Position numbers and translations under genes: made by a program. From Bradyrhizobiaceae bacterium (GTDB taxonomy: Bacteria; Pseudomonadota; Alphaproteobacteria; Rhizobiales; Xanthobacteraceae): a stretch of DNA of 64,000 bases. Every line of letters begins with the position of its first letter. Within the stretch, counting starts at the first letter, position 1. Positions 34,194-44,957 of this stretch are shown here, piece by piece. The stretch covers positions 3,660,016 to 3,724,015 of the forward strand of contig CP078014.1 of NCBI GenBank assembly GCA_020544565.1, in the 5' to 3' direction. The notes beneath the pieces are model-generated. The model had not been told where the DNA came from. It made no database searches and worked only from the letters and a program-made list of their open reading frames with translations.

Positions 34194-35614
34194 GAGCCGG
34201 TCCCGCCCACGGTGATGCGATCCATGCGCAGCGTCGGCTGGCCGACGCCGACCGGCACGCCCTGGCCCTGCTTGCCGCAGGTGCCGATGCCGTCGTCGAG
34301 TTGAAGATCGTTGCCGATCATGGAAATGCGATGCAGGTCGGTGGGGCCGTTGCCGATCAGCATCGCGCCCTTGAGCGGCGCGCCGAGCCGGCCGTTCTCG
34401 ATGCGATACGCTTCGGTGCACTGGAAGACGTATTTGCCCGAGGTAATGTCGACCTGGCCGCCGCCGAAGTTGGCGGCGTAGATGCCGTTCTTCACCGAAG
34501 CGAGGATTTCCGCCGGGTCGCGGCCGCCGGCCAGCATGTAGGTGTTGGTCATGCGCGGCATCGGCACATGGGCGTAGCTCTCGCGCCGGCCGTTGCCGGT
34601 GGGCTTCATGTTCATCAGCCGCGCGTTCTGGCGGTCCTGCATGTAGCCGACCAGGATGCCGTCCTCGATCAGCACGGTGCGGTTGGTGGGCGTGCCCTCG
34701 TCGTCGATGGACAGCGAGCCGCGCCTGGAGGAAATGGTGCCGTCGTCCACCACGGTGACGCCCTTCGCCGCCACCTGCTGGCCCATCAGGCCGGAAAAGG
34801 CCGAGGTCTGCTTGCGGTTGAAGTCGCCTTCGAGGCCATGGCCCACGGCCTCGTGCAGCATCACCCCGGGCCAGCCGGGGCCGAGCACCACGTCCATCTC
34901 GCCGGCGGGGGCGGGGACCGATTCGAGGTTGACCATGGCCTGACGGATGGCGCCGTCGGCGGCGGCGCGCCACGCCTTGGTTTCGATGAAGCGGGCATAG
35001 CCCTCGCGCCCGCCATAGCCGTGGCTGCCGCTTTCCTGACGATCGCCCTGACCGGCGACCACCGAGATATTGACCCGTACCAGCGGGCGGATGTCGCGAT
35101 AGCTTTCGCCGTCCGGCCGCACGATCTCGACCATCTGCCAGGAGGCGGCGAGGGAGACGGACACCTGCCGCACCCGCGGATCCTTGTCGCGGACATAGGC
35201 GTCGATTTCGGCGAGCAGTTTGACCTTGGATTCAAAGCTCTCGCCGTCCAGCGGATTGTCGTCGCCGTAAAGACGCATGTTGGTGTGGGCGGGGGCGGCG
35301 GCGAAGGTCCCGGCATAACCGCCGCGCACGGCGCTGACGGCGTCGGCGGCGCGAATCAGCGCCGGCAGCGATACGTCCGAGGCGTGGGCGTAGCCGACCG
35401 CGTCGTTCTTGACCGCGCGCAGGCCGAATCCCTGTGCGGTGTCGTAGGTGGCCTGTTTCAGCCGGCCGTTGTCGAAGCCGAGCCCTTCGGACTGGCGGTA
35501 TTCGAGGAACAGTTCGCCGTCATCCGCCCCGGCGAGCCCGCGCACGATCTGGGCGCGCACCTCGTCGCGATCAAGGCCGGCCCGGTCGAGCAGGGAAGCG
35601 GTCACTTCGGTCAT
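34190..35614 (-). CDS. tldD: Metalloprotease TldD
   Basis: A 474-residue TldD, the active subunit of the TldD-TldE zinc protease that matures peptides such as microcins in other bacteria. The metal motif HEAVGHGLEGD is near residue 253. Other conserved parts are 'YDTAQGFGLRAVKNDAVGYAHASD' at the N-terminus and 'TPTNRTVLIEDGILVGYMQDR'. 'MPRMTNTYMLAGGRDPAEIL' is also present, and C-terminal 'GNGPTDLHRISMIGNDL' and 'DDGIGTCGKQGQGVPVGVGQP'. No tldE/pmbA gene is in the window. It is the first gene of a tldD-lepB operon. Confidence 0.95.
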   Translation of the reverse strand: MTEVTASLLDRAGLDRDEVRAQIVRGLAGADDGELFLEYRQSEGLGFDNGRLKQATYDTAQGFGLRAVKNDAVGYAHASDVSLPALIRAADAVSAVRGGYAGTFAAAPAHTNMRLYGDDNPLDGESFESKVKLLAEIDAYVRDKDPRVRQVSVSLAASWQMVEIVRPDGESYRDIRPLVRVNISVVAGQGDRQESGSHGYGGREGYARFIETKAWRAAADGAIRQAMVNLESVPAPAGEMDVVLGPGWPGVMLHEAVGHGLEGDFNRKQTSAFSGLMGQQVAAKGVTVVDDGTISSRRGSLSIDDEGTPTNRTVLIEDGILVGYMQDRQNARLMNMKPTGNGRRESYAHVPMPRMTNTYMLAGGRDPAEILASVKNGIYAANFGGGQVDITSGKYVFQCTEAYRIENGRLGAPLKGAMLIGNGPTDLHRISMIGNDLQLDDGIGTCGKQGQGVPVGVGQPTLRMDRITVGGTGS

Positions 35615-35699
35615 CTGGCGTGCCTTATCTCTGTGAGGGTGTCCGCCAATATAGGGAGCCGCCGCGGTTTCGCGAGCCTTGCGCCCGCCGTCGCACGGC

Positions 35700-36293
35700 T
35701 CAGGGCAGCTTGTCGTAGCCGTCGGCGAGACCCTTGAGGCTGAGGGGAAAGCCGATGCCTTCCTCGGGCGTCTCGAAAATGATGAAGGTCGCGGTTTTCG
35801 CGGTCTTGAGCTGGTTCAGCAGGTTGTCGTCCATCACCACCTCGGCGACGCAGCCATTGGGCAGGCAGCGCACAAAGCCGGCGCGGCCGACGTCCTTGTC
35901 GTCGAGCTTGAGGCCGAGGCCGGACGGCAGCAGCACGCCGAGCGGGGCGACCACCCGCATCAGCTTGCTCTTCTGGTCGGCGGTCTTGAGGACGATGACG
36001 GTCAGGCCGGCGTTGGAGCGGTCCTCGGCGACCACGCTCTGGATCAGGGCGCATTGTTCGTTCTGGGCGCCGGCAGGGGTGTCGCAGCGGATCTGCCAGT
36101 CGCCATAGACCGCCTTGACCGCGCCCTGGGCGCTGGCCGTGCCGGTCGCCAGTCCAAAGCCCCATCCGAGCGCCGCGCCGGCGAGAATCAGCCGCCGCAC
36201 CGCGGTGGTGAGACGGCGGGGGCGGGTGAGGCGCAGGCGGGTGAGGCGAAAAATGTGGCGCACGGTGAATTCTCGCTGGTCAGAAAGGCCCAT
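35700..36293 (-). CDS. Invasion-associated locus B (IalB) family periplasmic protein
   Basis: A 197-residue exported protein. An N-terminal basic region and hydrophobic signal ('LILAGAALGWGFGLATGTASAQG') precede the IalB domain: 'VYGDWQIRCDTPAGAQNEQCALIQ' (two cysteines), 'TVIVLKTADQKSKLMRVVAPLGVLLPSGL' and 'FVRCLPNGCVAEVVMDDNLLNQL' (two further cysteines). The four cysteines could make two disulfides. Named after a Bartonella invasion gene, the family is common in non-pathogenic rhizobia, where its role is unknown. The start is taken at 36293 (MGLSDQREF); the signal peptide is unusually far in, so a later start is possible. Confidence 0.88.
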   Translation of the reverse strand: MGLSDQREFTVRHIFRLTRLRLTRPRRLTTAVRRLILAGAALGWGFGLATGTASAQGAVKAVYGDWQIRCDTPAGAQNEQCALIQSVVAEDRSNAGLTVIVLKTADQKSKLMRVVAPLGVLLPSGLGLKLDDKDVGRAGFVRCLPNGCVAEVVMDDNLLNQLKTAKTATFIIFETPEEGIGFPLSLKGLADGYDKLP

Positions 36294-36787
36294 CAGGCTC
36301 AATTCCTCGGTCGTTTTTGGCAGTTTCCGGCGATTCCCGACGTTTTCCCGGGGACGGGCTCCAAGTTTTCCCAAAGCCTTCGCCGGGGCGCCGGCTGCCC
36401 GCAGGATGGATTGACAGGCCAATGACGGCGTCTTGAAGGCGAATCCGACATTCCGGCTGGCCGTCACGCGGCCGCGAATCGCATTTCCACCGCCCCTCTC
36501 ATCCGTGCCTACAACGCGCGGGTCAGGTGTCAAGCATTCTTCCCGCGGCGGGCCGGTGGTTTTTGCCGATTTAGCAAGGGATTCCGCCGGTCACGGCAGG
36601 TTATGACGTGCATTGCGATGTCCATGGAATTATGGTTTGAGAAGTTGGAAATGCGACGCGTTCTAAATTCCGGCCAGTGGCGGAAGCAGAATGCGGCTGA
36701 TCAATGCAGATCTTTGGGGCAGAACCGGAGGCAACATCCGCCGCCGGCAGGAATTCATCGAGCGACGAGAGCAGGAGCGTGAGCGGC
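36294..36787. other. Intergenic region upstream of the cytochrome oxidase operon
   Basis: About 494 bases between divergent ialB and coxB. No ORF or structured RNA was recognised. The segment 36590-36670 is AT-richer than its surroundings and holds the candidate coxB promoter at 36637-36666. I looked for a TTGAT-N4-ATCAA FNR/FixK box and did not find one. Confidence 0.6.
36637..36666 (+). promoter_or_regulatory. Candidate coxB promoter
   Basis: TTGAGA (36637-36642), an 18-base spacer and TTCTAA (36661-36666), about 120 bases before the coxB start. It is a weak match. Confidence 0.3.
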
Positions 36788-37633
36788 ATGAAGGTGTCGA
36801 ATGGCCAAATGGGCCGCCGAATTCTGGGTTTTGCGGTGGCCGCCACCGCGCTGGCCGGGGCAGCAGCGGCAGCTTACGCAGGAACGCCGGGGCAGCCGTC
36901 CCCCTGGGAAATGACGCTGCAGCCGTCGGCGTCGCCGGTGATGGACAACATCACCTGGTTCCACAACTTCATGCTCTCGATCATCGTCCCCATCACGCTG
37001 TTCGTGCTGGCCCTGATCATCGTCGTGGTGTTCAAGTTCAACTCCAAGTCGAACCCGGTTCCGTCCAAGACCACCCACAACACCCTGATCGAGGTGGTGT
37101 GGACCATCGTCCCGGTGCTGATCCTGGTCGCGATCGCGGTGCCGTCGTTCCGCCTGCTGTTCCAGCAGCTCGACATTCCCAAGGCCGACCTCACCATCAA
37201 GGCCACCGGCAAGCAGTGGTACTGGAGCTACGCCTATCCCGATAACGGCAAGTTCGAGTTCGATTCGCTGATGGTCGCCGATAAGCAGCCGCGCCTGCTC
37301 GCGGTGGACAACGAGGTGGTGGTGCCGGTGAACAAGGTGATCCGGATCCAGACCACCGGCGCCGACGTGATCCATTCCTTCGCCGTCCCCGCTTTCGGCA
37401 TCAAGATCGACGCCATCCCCGGCCGCCTCAACGAGACCTGGTTCAAGGCGACCAAGGAAGGCATGTTCTACGGCCAGTGCTCGGAACTGTGCGGCAAGGA
37501 CCATGCGTTCATGCCGATCGCGGTCAAGGTCGTGAGCGATCAGGAATTCGCGGCCTGGGTCGAGGCGGCGAAGAAGAAATTCGCAAGCAACCCGTCGAAC
37601 TCGTTCGCTTCGATCGGAACCGTGGCGCAGTAA
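36788..37633 (+). CDS. coxB: Cytochrome c oxidase subunit II (aa3-type)
   Basis: A 281-residue subunit carrying the CuA centre that accepts electrons from cytochrome c. The N-terminal signal-like helix (to about 32) is followed by two transmembrane helices ('NFMLSIIVPITLFVLALIIVV' and 'LIEVVWTIVPVLILVAIAVPS'). The periplasmic cupredoxin domain has 'GKQWYWSYAYPDNG', His in 'ADVIHSFAVPAFG' and the CuA loop CSELCGKDHAFM (about 231-242) with all ligands. The ATG at 36788 is used; the longer frame begins in non-conserved sequence. It is the first gene of coxB-coxA-ctaB-small ORF-ctaG-coxC. Confidence 0.96.
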   Translation: MKVSNGQMGRRILGFAVAATALAGAAAAAYAGTPGQPSPWEMTLQPSASPVMDNITWFHNFMLSIIVPITLFVLALIIVVVFKFNSKSNPVPSKTTHNTLIEVVWTIVPVLILVAIAVPSFRLLFQQLDIPKADLTIKATGKQWYWSYAYPDNGKFEFDSLMVADKQPRLLAVDNEVVVPVNKVIRIQTTGADVIHSFAVPAFGIKIDAIPGRLNETWFKATKEGMFYGQCSELCGKDHAFMPIAVKVVSDQEFAAWVEAAKKKFASNPSNSFASIGTVAQ

Positions 37634-39307
<1,674 letters not shown>

Positions 39308-39395
39308 GCTCGGCCATCGCTTAAGACATCCGCCACGGCGCATGCGCCGCGGCGGGTGAAACGTTCAGGGCAGTGAGTTTAAGGTCAGGCTTATC

Positions 39396-40337
39396 GTGTC
39401 GGTTATCGACCATCATGCGATCGATCTGTCGCCGCGCATTTCGGAAGCGGGGGTGCGCGACTATGTGGCGCTGCTGAAGCCGCGCGTGATGTCGCTGGTG
39501 GTGTTCACCGCGCTGGTCGGTCTGGTGATGGCGCCCGGCCATTTCCATCCCGTCCTGGCGATCACCTCGATCCTGTGCATCGCGGTCGGCGGCGGTGCCT
39601 CCGGCGCGCTGAACATGTGGTACGAGGGCGACATCGATGCGCTGATGACGCGCACCGCCAACCGCCCGATTCCGCGCGGCCGGGTGTTGCCGGGCGAGGC
39701 GCTGGCCTTCGGCCTGACGCTGGCGTTCTTCTCGGTGATGACGCTCGGCATCCTGGTCAACTGGCTGGCCGGCGCGCTGCTGGCTTTCACCATCTTCTTC
39801 TATGTCGTCGTCTATACGATGTGGCTGAAGCGCTCCACGGCGCAGAACATCGTGATCGGCGGCGCCGCCGGCGCGCTGCCGCCGGTGGTCGCCTGGGCCG
39901 CGGCCACGGGCTCGCTGTCGCCCGAGCCGATCCTGCTGTTTCTGATCATTTTCCTGTGGACGCCGCCGCACTTCTGGGCGCTGGCGCTATTCCGCGCCGA
40001 CGACTACGCCCGCGCCGGCATTCCGATGCTGCCGGTCGTGGCCGGTCCGGATGCGACGCGGCTGCAGATCCTGCTCTACACCGTCGTCCTCGTCGCGGTG
40101 GCGGTTGCGCCGTGGCCGCTCGGCTATTTCAGCGCGGTCTATGGCGTGACGTCGCTGGCGCTCGGTGCCGGCATGCTGTGGTACGCGGTGAGCGTCTATC
40201 GCTACCGTACCGGCAAGGAGGCCAACCGCGCCGCGCGCGGGCTGTTCAAGTTCTCGCTGCTCTATCTGTTCGGCCTGTTCGCGGTGCTGCTGCTCGAAGT
40301 GGTGGTGGCCTCGCTTGCCCGGATGATGGGAGCATGA
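39396..40337 (+). CDS. ctaB: Protoheme IX farnesyltransferase (haem O synthase)
   Basis: A 313-residue polytopic prenyltransferase of the UbiA superfamily that adds a farnesyl group to haem B to make haem O for the oxidase. The first Asp-rich motif is '[21 protein letters not shown]' (Y/N-x3-D-x3-D-x2-MxRTxxRP). About eight helices follow, with '[28 protein letters not shown]' forming the second motif. The start is GTG at 39396. Its stop overlaps the next small gene by ATGA. Confidence 0.95.
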   Translation: MSVIDHHAIDLSPRISEAGVRDYVALLKPRVMSLVVFTALVGLVMAPGHFHPVLAITSILCIAVGGGASGALNMWYEGDIDALMTRTANRPIPRGRVLPGEALAFGLTLAFFSVMTLGILVNWLAGALLAFTIFFYVVVYTMWLKRSTAQNIVIGGAAGALPPVVAWAAATGSLSPEPILLFLIIFLWTPPHFWALALFRADDYARAGIPMLPVVAGPDATRLQILLYTVVLVAVAVAPWPLGYFSAVYGVTSLALGAGMLWYAVSVYRYRTGKEANRAARGLFKFSLLYLFGLFAVLLLEVVVASLARMMGA

Positions 40338-40516
40338 GCATCGCCATGGCCGGGGATGAGAAAAAACCGCAGGAAGGCATCGTTCTGACGCCGGAGCAGA
40401 AAAAGCGCCAGCGCGAGCGATCGATCGCGATCGCGCTCGCTCTCGGCGTGCTGGTGCTCCTGTTTTTCGCCGTCACGCTGGTGAAGGGCCCCGTGGTCCT
40501 TCAGCGGCCGCTGTGA
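40334..40516 (+). CDS. Small single-helix membrane protein of the cox operon (CoxF-like)
   Basis: A 60-residue protein beginning [16 protein letters not shown] basic cytosolic N-terminus ('[13 protein letters not shown]') is followed by one transmembrane helix ('[20 protein letters not shown]'). It sits between ctaB and ctaG with ATGA overlap on the left and GTGA overlap on the right, so it is translationally coupled at both ends. Small proteins of this size and position ('CoxF' or hypothetical) are common in alphaproteobacterial cox operons. A role in oxidase assembly is inferred from position only. Confidence 0.82.
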   Translation: MSIAMAGDEKKPQEGIVLTPEQKKRQRERSIAIALALGVLVLLFFAVTLVKGPVVLQRPL

Positions 40517-41148
40517 GCGAGGCCGCGACACCGATGACCCACCAGCCGACCACTCCCCCGAAAGCGCCCCGCAACAACCGCGACGTCGTGGTGGCGTCGG
40601 TGTGCGGCTTCGTGGTGGCGCTGATGGTGGGGGCATCCTACGCGGCGGTGCCGTTCTACGACTGGTTCTGCCGCGCCACCGGCTTCAACGGCACCACCCA
40701 GGTGGCGACCTCCGCGCCGGCGGCCGCGCTGGAGCGCCGCATCGCGGTGCGCTTCGATTCCAATGTGAGCGGCGGCCTGCCGTGGAAGTTCGAGCCCGAG
40801 CAGACCGAGATCAGCGTCAAGATCGGCGAGGTGGTGACCGCCTATTACACCGTCACCAACCAGTCGGCGCGGGCGACCTCCGGGCTCGCCGCCTACAACG
40901 TCGCCCCGCTCACCGTCGGCGCGTTCTTCCAGAAGATCAACTGCTTCTGCTTTACCGAGCAGTCGTTCGGCCCCGGCGAGAAGCGCGAGATGGCGGTGGT
41001 GTTCTATATCGATCCGGCGCTCGCCGCCGACCGCGAATACGACGACCTCAACACGATCACTCTGTCCTACACGTTCTATCCTGTGAAGGAGCCGACCCCG
41101 AAGCCGCTCGCGGCGACGGAGCCGGACCGGCGCAAGGGGAATTTGTGA
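40513..41148 (+). CDS. ctaG: Cytochrome c oxidase assembly protein CtaG/Cox11
   Basis: A 211-residue membrane-anchored copper chaperone delivering copper to CuB of subunit I. The N-terminal transmembrane helix '[37 protein letters not shown]' precedes the periplasmic Ig-like domain. That domain has the copper-binding CFCF motif ('[24 protein letters not shown]') and '[12 protein letters not shown]'. The GTG start overlaps the preceding stop. The downstream gap to coxC is 76 bases. All residues expected for function are present. Confidence 0.95.
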   Translation: MSEAATPMTHQPTTPPKAPRNNRDVVVASVCGFVVALMVGASYAAVPFYDWFCRATGFNGTTQVATSAPAAALERRIAVRFDSNVSGGLPWKFEPEQTEISVKIGEVVTAYYTVTNQSARATSGLAAYNVAPLTVGAFFQKINCFCFTEQSFGPGEKREMAVVFYIDPALAADREYDDLNTITLSYTFYPVKEPTPKPLAATEPDRRKGNL

Positions 41149-41224
41149 AGGGCAGTGTCCAGAATTCGCTTTGAACTATAACGACGACACGCGCCGGATG
41201 AAGCCGGCATCACGGAGAGACGAC

Positions 41225-42082
41225 ATGGCAGCGGGCCAAGCCAAACATCACGATTATCATCTTGTCGATCCGAGCCCGTGGCCGTTTGTCGGCTCGGTCT
41301 CGGCGTTCGTCATGGCGCTCGGCGCGGTGGCCTGGATGCATCACATGTTCGCGGCCGCGCCGCTCGTGTTCGGCGCCGGCACCCTCGGCGTGCTCTACAC
41401 CATGGCCGGCTGGTGGAGCGACGTCATCCGCGAGGCGCAGTACAAGGGCAACCACACCCGCGTCGTGCAGCTTCATCACCGCTACGGCATGATCCTGTTC
41501 ATCGCGTCCGAAGTGATGTTCTTCGTGGCGTGGTTCTGGGCCTATTTCAACGCTGCGCTGTTCCCCGCCGATCCGGTGCATGCCACCCGCGAGGCGCTGT
41601 TCGGCGGCGTGTGGCCGCCGAAGGGCATCGAGACCTTCGACCCGTGGCACCTGCCGCTGCTCAACACGCTGATCCTGCTGACCTCGGGCACCACGGTCAC
41701 CTGGGCGCACCACGCGCTGCTGGAAGGCGACCGCAAGAGCGTCAAGCTCGCGCTGATCCTGACCGTGCTGCTCGGCGCGGCCTTCACCTGCGTGCAGGCG
41801 TTCGAGTACAGCCACGCGGCGTTCTCCTTCGCCGGCCACATCTACGGCGCGACCTTCTTCATGGCGACCGGGTTCCACGGCTTCCACGTGCTGGTCGGCA
41901 CCATCTTCCTGCTGGTGTGCCTGCTGCGCGTCTATGCCGGTCACTTCACGCCGAAGCAGCATCTCGGCTTCGAGTTCGCGGCCTGGTACTGGCACTTCGT
42001 CGACGTGGTCTGGCTGTTCCTGTTCGTGTGCATCTACGTCTGGGGCCACGGCGCGTCCACCATGGCGCACGGCGCGCACTGA
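41225..42082 (+). CDS. coxC: Cytochrome c oxidase subunit III
   Basis: A 285-residue seven-helix subunit III. Characteristic stretches are '[20 protein letters not shown]' at the start, '[20 protein letters not shown]', '[15 protein letters not shown]', '[22 protein letters not shown]' and '[20 protein letters not shown]'. It stabilises subunit I and lines the proton-uptake/oxygen path. The start ATG at 41225 is preferred over one at 41171. A strong TTCG-capped terminator at 42107-42132 closes the operon. Confidence 0.96.
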   Translation: MAAGQAKHHDYHLVDPSPWPFVGSVSAFVMALGAVAWMHHMFAAAPLVFGAGTLGVLYTMAGWWSDVIREAQYKGNHTRVVQLHHRYGMILFIASEVMFFVAWFWAYFNAALFPADPVHATREALFGGVWPPKGIETFDPWHLPLLNTLILLTSGTTVTWAHHALLEGDRKSVKLALILTVLLGAAFTCVQAFEYSHAAFSFAGHIYGATFFMATGFHGFHVLVGTIFLLVCLLRVYAGHFTPKQHLGFEFAAWYWHFVDVVWLFLFVCIYVWGHGASTMAHGAH

Positions 42083-42106
42083 TCGCGCGCTCCGGCTTCG
42101 ATCATC

Positions 42107-42132
42107 AGGGCGGCCTTCGGGCCGCCCTTTTT
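42107..42132 (+). terminator. Intrinsic terminator of the cox operon
   Basis: Nine-bp stem AGGGCGGCC/GGCCGCCCT with a TTCG tetraloop, followed by TTTTT. Confidence 0.88.
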
Positions 42133-42197
42133 CGTGATGCCGATCCCCTTGCGGGAGCGTTGCCGCGGGCGTAGTCCGGGCGGGTGAGAAGGATGCC

Positions 42198-42635
42198 ATG
42201 ACACACGAGCAGATTCCGGCGCCATCGGAACAAGCGCCATCGGGACAAGCGAGTTGGGCGCAAGCGAGCTGGGGACAGGCGGCGATGCGCGGGCTCGCCT
42301 GCCGCTGTCCGCGCTGCGGGCAGGGCAAGCTCTATTCCGGCTTCCTCACGCTGCGCCCGGCGTGCGACGCATGCGGTCTCGACTTCGCCTTCATCGATGC
42401 CGGCGACGGGCCCGCCATTTTCATCATCATGATCGCCGGGTTCATCGTGGTCGGCGCGGCGCTGGCGGTGGAGATCGCCTACCAGCCGCCGTTCTGGGTC
42501 CATGCCGCGCTGTGGCTGCCGCTGATCCTCGCCACCACCCTGCTGCCGCTGCGCTCCATGAAGGCGCTGCTGATCGCCCTGCAGTACCATCACAAGGCGG
42601 CCGAGGGGCAGTTGATCGGGCGCAAGCCGAAATGA
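42198..42635 (+). CDS. DUF983 domain-containing membrane protein
   Basis: A 145-residue protein. A polar, Gln/Ser-rich N-terminus (repeat-like 'GQASWAQASWGQA') precedes a zinc-ribbon-like 'CRCPRCGQGKLYSGF...CDACGLDF' with two CxxC pairs, then two membrane helices. DUF983 proteins are regularly encoded between coxC and SURF1 in alphaproteobacteria. An oxidase-assembly role is plausible but unproven. It overlaps SURF1 by ATGA (42632-42635). An in-frame ATG near the ribbon is a possible later start. Confidence 0.87.
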   Translation: MTHEQIPAPSEQAPSGQASWAQASWGQAAMRGLACRCPRCGQGKLYSGFLTLRPACDACGLDFAFIDAGDGPAIFIIMIAGFIVVGAALAVEIAYQPPFWVHAALWLPLILATTLLPLRSMKALLIALQYHHKAAEGQLIGRKPK

Positions 42636-43414
42636 GTGGACAGCCGACAGCCACCGCTGCCCGTCCGCGCGGCATCGCCGGCCTCGCGGTCATCGCGCTG
42701 GTGATGGTGTCGGTGCTGGCCGGGCTCGGGGTCTGGCAATTGCAGCGCCGGCAGGAGAAGCATGTGCTGATCGCCGCGCTCACCGAGCGGCTCGCCGCCG
42801 CGCCTGCGCCGCTGCCCGCGGCGTCGCAGTGGCCGACGCTCGATGCCGCCCACGATGAATTCCGCCGCGTCGGCTTCACCGCGACCTTCGTGGCGAAGCC
42901 CGACGCCATGGTCTATTCCTCCGGCTCGGCGGTGCGCAACGACATCACCGGCCCCGGCGCCTGGGCGTTCCTGCCGGCGCGGCTGCCCGGCGGCGCGATC
43001 GTGATCGTGAACGCCGGCTTCGTGCAGAACACCATGCAGGACCGCGCCCAGCAGGATCGGGCGGTGCGCCCTCTCGTCACCGGCGCGCCGGTGGCGCTCA
43101 CTGGCTATCTCCGCTTTCCGGAAAGCGCGGGCGCGCTGATGCCCGATGCCGATGCCGGCAAGCGGCTGTGGTTCGTGCGCGATACGCCGGCGATGGCGCG
43201 GGCGCTCGGCTGGGATGAGGGCGGCGGCGTCGCGCCGTTTTATATTGATCTCGAAACCCCGGTGCCGCCGTCCGGGGTGCCGAAACCCGGCCCGCTCACG
43301 GTCCATCTCAAGGACGATCACCTGCAATACGCCATCACCTGGTTTGGTCTGGCGCTGGTGGTGGCGGCGGCGTTCGTGGTCTGGGTGATCCAGCGCCGCC
43401 GCCCGCAGGCGTGA
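42632..43414 (+). CDS. SURF1 family cytochrome oxidase assembly protein
   Basis: A 260-residue protein with two flanking membrane helices ('IAGLAVIALVMVSVLAGLGVWQLQRRQEK' and 'YAITWFGLALVVAAAFVVWVIQRRRP') and a periplasmic domain, the SURF1 topology. The 'GVWQLQRRQEK' start motif and the C-terminal 'HLQYAITWFGLA' are diagnostic. SURF1 assists haem a insertion into subunit I. The ATG at 42632 overlaps the DUF983 stop, so the two are co-translated. It lies after the coxC terminator and so may have its own promoter upstream of 42198. Confidence 0.93.
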   Translation: MSGQPTATAARPRGIAGLAVIALVMVSVLAGLGVWQLQRRQEKHVLIAALTERLAAAPAPLPAASQWPTLDAAHDEFRRVGFTATFVAKPDAMVYSSGSAVRNDITGPGAWAFLPARLPGGAIVIVNAGFVQNTMQDRAQQDRAVRPLVTGAPVALTGYLRFPESAGALMPDADAGKRLWFVRDTPAMARALGWDEGGGVAPFYIDLETPVPPSGVPKPGPLTVHLKDDHLQYAITWFGLALVVAAAFVVWVIQRRRPQA

Positions 43415-43538
43415 CCATCCGCCTTCCTTGTGAAGGCCAAAGACAGCCGATATGGTGCGGCGCGCATTCGCCGAGGGCGAAGTTTTCATCCATTATTGTC
43501 AAGGGCTTGGGTTGGGCCGTGAGCCTTTGGAGGACTGT

Positions 43539-44957
43539 GTGACGGGCTATATTTCGACGCGGGGCACGGCGCCCCGGCTTGGCTTTTGCGATGTGATGCT
43601 GACCGGGCTCGCCCGCGATGGCGGGCTCTACGTGCCCGAGACCTGGCCGCAGCTCGACGCCGCGACCATCGCCGGCCTGTTCGGCCGGCCCTATTGGGAG
43701 GTGGCCGTCGAAGTCATCCGCCCCTTCGTCGCCGGCGAGATCTCCGACGCCGATCTCGGCCGCATGGCCTATGAAGCCTACGCCACCTTCCGCCATCCCG
43801 CGGTGGTGCCGCTTAGCCAGATCAACCCGCACCAGTTCGTGCTGGAACTGTTTCACGGCCCGACGCTCGCCTTCAAGGACGTCGCGATGCAGCTGCTGGC
43901 GCGGCTGATGGACCACGTGCTGGCGCAGCGCGGCCAGCGCACCACCATCGTCGTCGCCACCTCCGGCGACACCGGCGGTGCGGCGGTCGATGCCTTTGCC
44001 GGCCGCGACAATGTCGATCTGGTGGTGCTGTTTCCCAACGGCCGCATCTCCGACGTGCAGCGGCGGATGATGACCACCAGCGCGGCGGCGAACGTGCACG
44101 CCCTCGCCATCGAAGGCCATTTCGATGATTGTCAGGGCCTGGTGAAGGGGCTGTTCAACAATCACGCCTTCCGCGATCGCGTTGCGCTGTCCGGTGTCAA
44201 TTCGATCAACTGGGCGCGTATCGTCGCGCAGGTGGTGTATTACTTCACCTCCGCGGTGGCGCTCGGCGCGCCCGCGCGCGAGGTCGATTTCACCGTGCCC
44301 ACCGGCAATTTCGGCGACATCTTCGCGGGCTATGTGGCGAAGAAGATGGGCCTGCCGGTGCGCCGCCTGCGCATCGCCGCCAACGTCAACGACATTCTGG
44401 CGCGCACGTTGAAGACCGGCATCTACGAGGTGCGCGAGGTCCATGCCACCACCTCGCCGTCGATGGACATCCAGATCTCCTCGAATTTCGAGCGCCTGCT
44501 GTTCGAGGCCGCCGGGCGCGACAGCGCCGTGGTGCGCGCGCTGATGGGCTCGCTGGCGCAGTCCGGCCGCTTCGTGCTGCCGGACGACATGCTGGCCAAA
44601 GTGCGCGCCGATTTCGACGCCGGCCGCGCCGACGAGACGGAAACCAACGCGGCCATCCGCGCCGCGTGGCGCGAGGCTGGCGAACTGGTCGATCCGCATA
44701 CCGCGGTGGCGCTGGCGGTGGCCGATCAGGACAAGCCGGTGTCCACCGTGCCCAACATCGTGTTGTCCACCGCGCATCCCGCCAAGTTCCCCGATGCGGT
44801 GGAGGCGGCGTGCGGCATCCGCCCGCAATTGCCGGCGTGGCTCGACGGCCTGATGACCAGGCCCGAACATATCACCGTGATGAACAACGATCAGGGCGAG
44901 GTCGAACGCTTCGTTCTGTCGGTCAGCCGCGCCGCGCGGCAGGGGGCGGCCGGATGA
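43539..44957 (+). CDS. thrC: Threonine synthase
   Basis: A 472-residue PLP enzyme that converts O-phospho-homoserine to threonine. It opens with 'YISTRGTAPRLGFCDVMLTGLARDGGLYVPE', typical of this class. The PLP lysine is in 'HGPTLAFKDVAMQLL' (about residue 112), with 'VATSGDTGGAAVDAFAG' and 'FTVPTGNFGDIFAGY' binding the cofactor phosphate. The GTG start at 43539 has a GGAGGA ribosome-binding site a few bases upstream. The ATG at 43452 lies in non-homologous sequence. Its stop overlaps the M16 peptidase ATG (44954-44957). Confidence 0.95.
   Translation: MTGYISTRGTAPRLGFCDVMLTGLARDGGLYVPETWPQLDAATIAGLFGRPYWEVAVEVIRPFVAGEISDADLGRMAYEAYATFRHPAVVPLSQINPHQFVLELFHGPTLAFKDVAMQLLARLMDHVLAQRGQRTTIVVATSGDTGGAAVDAFAGRDNVDLVVLFPNGRISDVQRRMMTTSAAANVHALAIEGHFDDCQGLVKGLFNNHAFRDRVALSGVNSINWARIVAQVVYYFTSAVALGAPAREVDFTVPTGNFGDIFAGYVAKKMGLPVRRLRIAANVNDILARTLKTGIYEVREVHATTSPSMDIQISSNFERLLFEAAGRDSAVVRALMGSLAQSGRFVLPDDMLAKVRADFDAGRADETETNAAIRAAWREAGELVDPHTAVALAVADQDKPVSTVPNIVLSTAHPAKFPDAVEAACGIRPQLPAWLDGLMTRPEHITVMNNDQGEVERFVLSVSRAARQGAAG

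Noticed and set aside
34194..34973. N-terminal half of a long open frame ending in lepB
   Set aside because: The upstream part is an out-of-frame reading of tldD; only the part from 34193 is signal peptidase.
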